A DNA stretch of 10,144 bases from Solirubrobacterales bacterium (lineage in GTDB: Bacteria > Actinomycetota > Thermoleophilia > Solirubrobacterales > Solirubrobacteraceae). Both the position numbers and the translations under genes were made by a program. Below are positions 5,480 through 10,144 of the stretch, one piece after another; the stretch's first letter is position 1, and every line of letters starts with the position of its first letter. The DNA lies in NCBI GenBank assembly GCA_013813955.1, contig JACCQW010000350.1, positions 1 to 10,144 on the forward strand. The letters are read 5' to 3'. The notes beneath the pieces were generated by a model. That model saw only the letters and a program-made list of their open reading frames with translations, made no database searches and had not been told where the DNA came from.

Positions 5480-6759
5480 GAGAGAAACGAGCCGCGGGCG
5501 CCGGATGGCCTGGCGCCCACCGCGCCGGACTGCAGCAGGTCGGCGATCTGCCCCTCGTCATAGCCTGCGTCGCGCAGCACCGCCTCGGTGTGCTCGCCCA
5601 GCCCCGGCCCGGGCAGCCGGTCCGTGTCCGCCGGCGTGCGCGAGAGCTTCACCGGCGCGCCGAGGAGGCGCACCGGGCCCTCGGCGCCGGGCTGGTCGAG
5701 CTCTACGACCATCCCGCGGGCGCGGACCAGGTCGGAGCCCAGCGCCTCGTCGAGGTCCAGGACGGGCTCCAGGCAGCAGTCGTGCTCGCCGGCGAACGCC
5801 GCCCATTCCTCGCGCGTGCGCCCGCGGAAGATCGCCTGGACCTCGGCGTGGGCGTCCGTGCCCGGGCCGGCGAGCTGCTGCTCGATCAGATCGTCGCGGC
5901 CGACGCCCTCGCACCACGCCTTCCAGAACTTCGGCTCCAGCGCGCCGAGCGTTACCCACCCGTCGGCGCACTGGTACGGGCGGTAGCAGACGAGCGCGCC
6001 CGCGAGGCTCTCCCCCCCGCGTTCGGGCACCTCGCCGTCGGCCAGGTAGCGCGCGGCGTTCATGGCCAGCCACGACAGCGCGCCGTCGGCCATCGAGACG
6101 TCCACGAGCTGGCCCTCCCCGCTGCGGTCGCGCTCGCGCAGCGCGGCGAGGATCCCGAAGGCGGCCATCAGCGCGCCGCCGCCGAGGTCGGCGATCTGCC
6201 CGGCGGCCTGGACCGGCGGGCCGTCCGCCTCGCCGGTCAGCCCGAGCAGGCCGACCAGCCCGAGATAGTTCACGTCGTGCCCGGCGCGGTCGCGCAGCGG
6301 CCCGTCCTGGCCGTAGCCGGTGATCGCGCAGTAGACGATGGCCGGGTTGACCTCGCGCATGACGTCATAGCCGACGCCCAGGCGGTCAAGCACCCCGGGC
6401 CGGAAGGACTCGAGCACCACGTCGTGCTCGCGGACGAGGCGCAGCAGCACCTCGCGCCCGCGCTCCTCCTTGAGGTTGATGCGCATCGAGGTCTTGTTGC
6501 GATTCAGCGCGAGGAACAGCGCCGACCTCGCGCTCTCCTCCACGCCCTCGTGGTATGGGGGCGCCCAGCGCACGTAGTCGCCCATGCCCGTGTCCTCGAC
6601 CTTGAGCACGTCGGCGCCGTAGTCCGCGAGCAGCAGCGAGCAGAACCCGCCCGGCAGCAGGCGGCTCAGGTCGAGGACCCTGATGCCTTCGAGCGGCAAC
6701 GGGGCTCCCCCCGCGGCACGCGGCCCGGCGCTCTCGGACGGGCCGGCACCCGGCCTCAT
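5476..6759 (-). CDS. CaiB/BaiF-fold enzyme, alpha-methylacyl-CoA racemase-like
   Basis: The 427-residue protein belongs to the class III CoA-transferase / racemase family. It has the N-terminal LEGIRVLDLSRLLPGGFCS with LADYGADVLKVE (23-55), the NRNKTSMRINLK stretch (86-97) and the mid-protein GQLVDVSMADGALSW (216-230). The residues H161 and D162 in RAGHDVNYLGL, D191 in QIADLGGG and E275 in GALEPKFW match, in order and spacing, the catalytic His126, Asp156 and Glu241 of Mycobacterium alpha-methylacyl-CoA racemase. That favours alpha-carbon epimerisation of a 2-methylacyl-CoA over CoA transfer, although D191 is also the transferase aspartate. The ATG at 6759 shares one base with the stop of the BKACE gene, so longer frames reaching into that gene are spurious. 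The first 20 residues are Ala/Gly/Pro-rich and probably disordered. It acts in the cytoplasm. Confidence 0.93.
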   Translation of the reverse strand: MRPGAGPSESAGPRAAGGAPLPLEGIRVLDLSRLLPGGFCSLLLADYGADVLKVEDTGMGDYVRWAPPYHEGVEESARSALFLALNRNKTSMRINLKEERGREVLLRLVREHDVVLESFRPGVLDRLGVGYDVMREVNPAIVYCAITGYGQDGPLRDRAGHDVNYLGLVGLLGLTGEADGPPVQAAGQIADLGGGALMAAFGILAALRERDRSGEGQLVDVSMADGALSWLAMNAARYLADGEVPERGGESLAGALVCYRPYQCADGWVTLGALEPKFWKAWCEGVGRDDLIEQQLAGPGTDAHAEVQAIFRGRTREEWAAFAGEHDCCLEPVLDLDEALGSDLVRARGMVVELDQPGAEGPVRLLGAPVKLSRTPADTDRLPGPGLGEHTEAVLRDAGYDEGQIADLLQSGAVGARPSGARGSFLS

Positions 6760-7658
6760 CAGGCGTCGCCCTTGAGCACGTCGCGGCGGGTGAGGTCGCG
6801 CCGCGGGGCGCCGAGGATCTCGCGGGCCTCCGCGACGCTCGCCGGCCGGCGGCCGACGTCCTGGACCATCTGGCGGGCCTTGGCGATCAGGTCGCCGTTG
6901 GAGCGCGCCATCGTCCCGTCGGGCAGGTAGAGGTTGTCCTCCAGGCCGACGCGGATCGACCCGCCCAGCGTCAGCGCCGCGGCGACGAGCATCCACTGCG
7001 CGCGGGAGATGCCGATCACGCCCCAGTGCGAGCCCTCGGGGACGTTGTCGGCCATCGCCGCGAGGTTGCGGGCGGTGGGCGGGATCCCGCCGGTGACGCC
7101 CATGACGAAGTCGACGTGCAGCGGCGTATGCGCCACCCCCATGTCCACCAGCGGCGCCAGCGAGCCGACGTGGCCGAGGTCGAAGCACTCGTGCTCGGGC
7201 TTGATGTGCAGCTCGTTCATCACCTGCAGAAGCTCGATGATCTCGTCGAACGGGTTGGCGAAGACCGCCTGAAAGACGAACTCCTTGCGCCGCGCGGAGT
7301 ACTTCGCGTAGTTCATCGAGCCCATGTTCAGCGCCGCGACGTCGGGCTGCAGCGCGCGCAGGTAGGCGATGCGCTTCTCCAGCGAGACGCCGATCGCGCC
7401 CGTGGAGTAGTTGATGATCACGTCGTCGACCTCGGCGCGGATGGCCTCGGTGATCGCGCCGAAGTCCTCGATCTCATACGACGGAGTGCCGTCGGGACGG
7501 CGGGCGTGGATGTGGATCATGACCCCGCCCTCGTCGACGATCCGGCGCGCCTCGGCGCCGTACTCCTCAGGCGTGTACGGGATCGCCGGGCACTGCGTGC
7601 GGTCGGCGAGCGAGCCGGAGATCGAGCAGGTGATGACGACGGGACGGTCGAGGCTCAC
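6759..7658 (-). CDS. Beta-keto acid cleavage enzyme (BKACE, DUF849)
   Basis: The 299-residue protein is a zinc-dependent TIM-barrel enzyme of the family that includes 3-keto-5-aminohexanoate cleavage enzyme (Kce). It condenses a beta-keto acid with acetyl-CoA, releasing acetoacetate and a new CoA thioester. Visible active-site elements are H49 and H51 in IHIHARRPDG (zinc ligands), S85 in NYSTG, and R236, E240 and D241 in IRVGLEDN. The Arg/Glu/Asp group has the same spacing as Arg226, Glu230 and Asp231 of Kce. The C-terminal tail continues with the usual SNGDLIAKA and VGRRPAS segments. The start is a GTG at 7658 with GGAG about 8 nt upstream. It heads an operon with the racemase-like gene (1-nt overlap), the MerR-like regulator and the PfpI gene. 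Without lysine-fermentation genes nearby, a substrate other than the Kce one is likely, so no gene symbol is given. Confidence 0.94.
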   Translation of the reverse strand: MSLDRPVVITCSISGSLADRTQCPAIPYTPEEYGAEARRIVDEGGVMIHIHARRPDGTPSYEIEDFGAITEAIRAEVDDVIINYSTGAIGVSLEKRIAYLRALQPDVAALNMGSMNYAKYSARRKEFVFQAVFANPFDEIIELLQVMNELHIKPEHECFDLGHVGSLAPLVDMGVAHTPLHVDFVMGVTGGIPPTARNLAAMADNVPEGSHWGVIGISRAQWMLVAAALTLGGSIRVGLEDNLYLPDGTMARSNGDLIAKARQMVQDVGRRPASVAEAREILGAPRRDLTRRDVLKGDA

Positions 7659-7740
7659 GGGGGCTCCAGGCTTGGCAGCGGGACGTGCTACTGCTCACCC
7701 TGCCGGACGGCCCCGCATCCGGTCAAGCCGACCCGCGCCG

Positions 7741-7746
7741 TAGCCT
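7741..7746 (+). promoter_or_regulatory. Possible leaderless -10 box of the iron permease-like gene
   Basis: TAGCCT lies exactly 6 nt before the ATG at 7753, leaving no room for a ribosome binding site if it is the -10. It has the TANNNT form of actinobacterial -10 boxes. The -35 region is not convincing. It lies in the 94-bp divergent gap shared with the BKACE operon. Confidence 0.42.
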
Positions 7747-7752
7747 TGCCCC

Positions 7753-8151
7753 ATGACCGAGCATCGACCGGCCGCCGACGCGCGGTCATCCGGCAGCGAC
7801 CGGACCCTCTTCGACCGCTTCGTCGAGCACGCCCACCAGCGCCTCAGCAGCGCGGCGTTCTTCTCCATCTGCGTGGCGATCATCATCGTCTGGATGGCCA
7901 GCCTCCCGCTGTGGCAGGACCTCAAGGCCTGGCAGGTCGCGATCCACACCGTGGGCAGCGTCGTCACGCTCATCCTGCTCGCCCTGATCGAGAACGCCGG
8001 CCGGCGCGCGGAGGAGTCCTCGCAGGAGAAGCTCAACGTCCTCGCCGAGGGCCTCGCCGCCCTCATGTCCTCCCGGGCGGCCGACGACCCCGACCTCGAG
8101 GACGCCGCGCAGCGCCTGCGCGACGCCGTCGGCCTCGAGGACCGCCACTAG
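7753..8151 (+). CDS. Low-affinity iron permease family-like small membrane protein
   Basis: The 132-residue protein has two predicted membrane helices: about 34-54 (SAAFFSICVAIIIVWMASL) and about 60-80 (WQVAIHTVGSVVTLILLALIE). They are followed by a polar helix ENAGRRAEESSQEKLNVLAEGLAALM. The pattern W-Q-x(2)-I-x-T, VVT, then a helix ending in I(E/Q)N followed by an (A/S)xxxKLN segment is the signature of the low-affinity Fe/Cu permease family (PF04120), as in its shorter bacterial members. Transport activity of bacterial members is poorly established. A cytosolic N-terminus of about 30 residues and an acidic tail flank the helices. It is monocistronic, divergent from the BKACE operon and convergent with the CHRD gene. 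The ATG at 7753 has no ribosome binding site, consistent with a leaderless start. Its stop codon lies in the loop of a hairpin. Confidence 0.8.
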   Translation: MTEHRPAADARSSGSDRTLFDRFVEHAHQRLSSAAFFSICVAIIIVWMASLPLWQDLKAWQVAIHTVGSVVTLILLALIENAGRRAEESSQEKLNVLAEGLAALMSSRAADDPDLEDAAQRLRDAVGLEDRH

Positions 8152-8164
8152 GGCGGTCCTCGGG
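8134..8164. terminator. Inverted repeat between convergent genes, candidate bidirectional terminator
   Basis: CGAGGACCGCC (8136-8146) and GGCGGTCCTCG (8152-8162) form a perfect 11-bp stem around the 5-nt loop ACTAG. A U.G and a C-G pair extend it to 13 bp. The loop and first stem base contain the TAG stop of the permease-like gene, and the convergent CHRD gene ends 13 nt beyond the last stem base. No U-tract follows, as is common for hairpin terminators in high-GC actinobacteria, so termination is inferred from position and stem strength. Confidence 0.7.
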
Positions 8165-8174
8165 CCGCGAACGG

Positions 8175-8690
8175 TCACCCGCGCTTGGCGAACACCTGGT
8201 CGCGGATCGCCCCGCCGGGGAACTCGGCGGTGTGCACGTTCCAGTAGAAGCGGTTGGGGTGGCGCAGCAGGTCGCGCGCCAGGTCGCCGGCCACCGCCAC
8301 GCAGCCGCTCGAGGCGCCGGGGTCCCCCGCCTGCGGCGCTGTCAGGGTGATCACGACCGGCCCGTTGACGTCCTTGCGCCCGCGGTGGATGTGCGCGGCC
8401 GCCGGGGCGCCCAGGTTCTTGACCGTGAGGCCGAAGCACAGCTGATCACCGTCGATCACGGCCGAGGCGGTGCCTTGGCCGTCAGGGTCGCCCGCCCCCT
8501 TGCGACCGTCCGGGCCGATCTCGTTGCGCCCGTTCAGCACGCCGAGGAGCACGCGCTCGGAGCGCTCACGGTCGTCGCCACGGTGGCCACGATCGTCGGA
8601 CCGGCCCTCGTGCGCGGGGGCGAAGGCCACGCCGGTGGCCAAAGCGACGGCGCACGCCGTGGCACCTGCGGTCAGAAGACGCTTGCTCAT
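8175..8690 (-). CDS. Exported CHRD-domain protein
   Basis: The 171-residue protein has a clear signal peptide: KR at residues 3-4, a hydrophobic core at about 5-24, and a likely cleavage after AFA (24) or AHE. A charged linker rich in Arg, Asp and His (about 27-46) follows. The CHRD domain covers about 48-169: LLGVLNGRNEIG, GQGTASAVIDGDQLCFGLTV, the AAAHIHRG motif (98-104), GPVVITL, and the hallmark FYWNVHTAEFPGGAIRDQ (148-165). C85 and C130 could form a disulfide. CHRD domains occur in chordin and many secreted bacterial proteins; their role in bacteria is unknown, and the conserved histidines suggest metal or ligand binding. The ATG at 8690 has a strong ribosome binding site (GAGGAGGG about 6-7 nt upstream). 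It starts 79 nt after the carboxyltransferase stop and may have its own promoter. Confidence 0.92.
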   Translation of the reverse strand: MSKRLLTAGATACAVALATGVAFAPAHEGRSDDRGHRGDDRERSERVLLGVLNGRNEIGPDGRKGAGDPDGQGTASAVIDGDQLCFGLTVKNLGAPAAAHIHRGRKDVNGPVVITLTAPQAGDPGASSGCVAVAGDLARDLLRHPNRFYWNVHTAEFPGGAIRDQVFAKRG

Positions 8691-8721
8691 GGAGCATCCC
8701 TCCTCGGGGTTGACGCCACGC

Positions 8722-8727
8722 AGCCTA
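8722..8727 (-). promoter_or_regulatory. Possible -10 box of the CHRD gene
   Basis: The minus strand reads TAGGCT about 31 nt before the ATG at 8690, which would give a 5' leader of about 25 nt containing the strong GAGGAGGG ribosome binding site. The hexamer is identical to the one before the PfpI gene. No clear -35 accompanies it, and read-through from the carboxyltransferase gene is an alternative. Confidence 0.35.
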
Positions 8728-8769
8728 GACCCGCGGGCCGCAGGCCGCCAGCGCTCGCTCCCCTGAGCC

Positions 8770-10144
8770 TCAGACCGGCACGACGCCGTGGCGCTTCCAC
8801 GGCCGCTCGACGCGCTTGCCCGCGGCCATCTCGAGCGCGCGGATGACCGTCGGGCGCGTCTCGCGGGGGTCGATCACGTCGTCGATCATGTCGTTGCGCG
8901 CCGCGACGTAGACATCGATGAGGTTGCGGTAGGCGTCGATGAGCTCGGCCTTCTTGGCGACCGGGTCGTCGGCCTCCTCGACCTGCTTGCGAAAGACGAT
9001 CTCGACCGCCCCCTCGGCGCCCATCACGCTGATCTCCGCGCTGGGCCAGGCGACGATCAGATCGGGCTCGTAGGCGCGGCCGTTCATGACGTAGTAGCCC
9101 GCGCCGTAGGCCTTGCGGATCACGACGGTCACCTTCGGCACGGTCGCGTTGGCCACGGCGTGCAGCATCTTGGCGCCGTGGCGGATGATCCCCGCCGCCT
9201 CGACCTTCGTGCCGACCATGAACCCGGGCACGTCCACGAGGAAGACCAGCGGGATGGCGTAGGCGTTGCACAGGTTCACGAAGCGCGCGGCCTTGTCGGC
9301 GGAGTCGTTGTCGAGGATGCCGCCGAGCTGCTTGGGCTGGCTGGCCACGATGCCCACCGGCCGTCCGCCCATCCGCGCCAGGCAGGTGATGATCGTCCTG
9401 GCGAACTGCGGCTTGAGGTCCAGCCACTCGCCGTCGTCGACGATCCGCCGGATGACCTCGTACATGTCATAGGGCTTGCGGTTGGACTCGGGCAGGACGT
9501 CGAGCAGCGCGTCGTCCATGCGATCGACGGGGTCGGCGCACTCGGCGACGGGGGGCGCCTGCTCGCAGTGCGACGGGAAGTACGACAGGTACTCCTTGAT
9601 GCGCGCGATGCACTCGGGGTCGTCGGCCACCTCGAGGTCGCCGACCCCGGACCTCCGGCAGTGCACGCGCGAGCCGCCGAGCTCCTCCTGGGTGACGTCC
9701 TCCCCCACCGCCGCGCGCACGAGGTGCGGGCCGGCCAGCGCCATCGAGCCGCGGCCCTTGACCATCGGCACGAAGTCGGCCAGGCCGGGGATGTAGGCGG
9801 TGCCGGCCGCGCACGGGCCCATCAGGGCGGCGACCTGCGGGATCACCCCGGACGCGACCACCTCCTCGCGGAACAGCTGGCCCGAGCCGGCGAACAGCGA
9901 GCCGACGGCCTCCTGGATGCGGGCGCCGGCGCTGTCGAGCAGCCACACGAACGGCATGCGCTTGGTCAGCGCCAGCTCGCGCAGGCGCGCGACCTTCGTC
10001 TCGCCCGTCATGCCCATCGAGCCGGCCATGACCGTGAAGTCGTAGGCGGCGATCGCGACGAGTCGCCCGTCGACCTTGCCGAACCCGGTGACGACGCCGT
10101 CGGCCGGCGCCTCCTTGCCCTCCAGCCCGCGCACGGAGTAGTGG
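8770..10144 (-). CDS. Acyl-CoA carboxylase carboxyltransferase (beta) subunit, N-terminus beyond the right edge
   Basis: The frame runs open through the right edge (the residues before the in-frame GTG at 10134 are HYS), so the gene is 5'-truncated by the window: 458 residues are visible of a usual 510-540. Both crotonase-like halves are present. The N-half has LLDSAGARIQEAVGSL, the oxyanion-hole stretch LMGPCAAGTAYIPG and the LGGSRVHCRRSG region. The C-half has QPKQLGGILDNDSADKAARF, VDVPGFMVG, GIIRHGAKM, the RKAYGAGYYVM glycine stretch and AWPSAEISVMGAEGAV. These subunits transfer the carboxyl group from carboxybiotin to an acyl-CoA (acetyl, propionyl, methylcrotonyl or similar), working with a biotin carboxylase/BCCP subunit that is not in this window. 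GFMVG with GYYVMNGRAYEPD resembles methylcrotonyl-type enzymes, while GIIRHGAKM resembles propionyl-type, so the substrate is left open. Confidence 0.94.
   Translation of the reverse strand, partial: HYSVRGLEGKEAPADGVVTGFGKVDGRLVAIAAYDFTVMAGSMGMTGETKVARLRELALTKRMPFVWLLDSAGARIQEAVGSLFAGSGQLFREEVVASGVIPQVAALMGPCAAGTAYIPGLADFVPMVKGRGSMALAGPHLVRAAVGEDVTQEELGGSRVHCRRSGVGDLEVADDPECIARIKEYLSYFPSHCEQAPPVAECADPVDRMDDALLDVLPESNRKPYDMYEVIRRIVDDGEWLDLKPQFARTIITCLARMGGRPVGIVASQPKQLGGILDNDSADKAARFVNLCNAYAIPLVFLVDVPGFMVGTKVEAAGIIRHGAKMLHAVANATVPKVTVVIRKAYGAGYYVMNGRAYEPDLIVAWPSAEISVMGAEGAVEIVFRKQVEEADDPVAKKAELIDAYRNLIDVYVAARNDMIDDVIDPRETRPTVIRALEMAAGKRVERPWKRHGVVPV

Noticed and set aside
4049..5563. 504-residue plus-strand open frame opposite the PfpI and MerR genes
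   Set aside because: It is antisense to two genes with clear domains. Its product is a Gly/Arg/His/Ala-rich low-complexity sequence without any motif, as expected from high-GC codon bias.
6760..7188. N-terminal extension of the racemase-like gene to 7188
   Set aside because: This segment lies inside the BKACE coding region and translates to low-complexity Arg/Gly/Ala. The conserved family N-terminus begins soon after the ATG at 6759, which overlaps the BKACE stop.
8729..8755. GC-rich inverted repeat (GGCC-GCA-GGCC) after the carboxyltransferase gene as a terminator
   Set aside because: The stem is only 4 bp, or 6 with a bulge, with no U-tract; such repeats are expected by chance at this GC content.
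7026..8846. 606-residue plus-strand open frame across BKACE, the permease gene and CHRD
   Set aside because: It spans three well-supported genes in other frames and intergenic regions and has no recognisable domain; it is a high-GC shadow frame.

Overview
This is a very GC-rich stretch of an actinobacterial chromosome with dense, mostly operonic genes. The best taxonomic clue is the gene at 2876-3553. Its product opens with a lysine-plus-hydrophobic export signal ending GGTGYA, followed by ten-residue repeats of the type xx(I/V)(K/R)xGxxTG. I know this architecture mainly from Thermoleophilia (Solirubrobacterales and relatives), so I infer a soil-type Solirubrobacterales or related genome. 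This rests on pattern memory and was not searched.

Layout, left to right. (1) Positions 1-1916, minus strand, read from 1916 downward: a nitrilase-superfamily amidase, a TetR regulator, a 45-residue membrane protein and a proline-rich protein running off the left edge. These are joined by a 1-nt overlap, a 12-nt gap and a 4-nt overlap. (2) A perfect 16-bp palindrome (1932-1947) lies in the 50-bp gap to a divergent DUF2804 gene (1967-2833); it is the likely TetR operator. (3) 2876-4118, plus strand: the repeat-containing exported protein and a RimJ/RimL-type acetyltransferase. (4) 4115-7658, minus strand, read from 7658 downward: a beta-keto acid cleavage enzyme (BKACE/DUF849), a class III CoA-transferase-fold enzyme with alpha-methylacyl-CoA racemase residues, a MerR-like regulator with a probable second HTH, and a DJ-1/PfpI protein close to isonitrile hydratase. 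These are linked by overlaps of 1 and 4 nt and a 9-nt gap. (5) 7753-8151, plus: a small two-helix protein of the low-affinity iron permease type. (6) 8175-8690, minus: an exported CHRD-domain protein. (7) 8770 to the right edge, minus: the carboxyltransferase subunit of a biotin-dependent acyl-CoA carboxylase, lacking its N-terminus.

The overall theme is acyl-CoA and small carboxylic acid metabolism (BKACE, racemase/CoA-transferase, carboxyltransferase, FadR-like TetR), with two C-N-bond enzyme types (nitrilase fold and isonitrile-hydratase-like). The BKACE-to-PfpI cluster looks like a regulated catabolic unit of unknown substrate. The nit-tetR / DUF2804 pair looks like a self-regulated divergent locus. 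There are no RNA genes, insertion sequences, CRISPR arrays, phage genes or signs of recent transfer, and no gene-free stretch over 300 bases.
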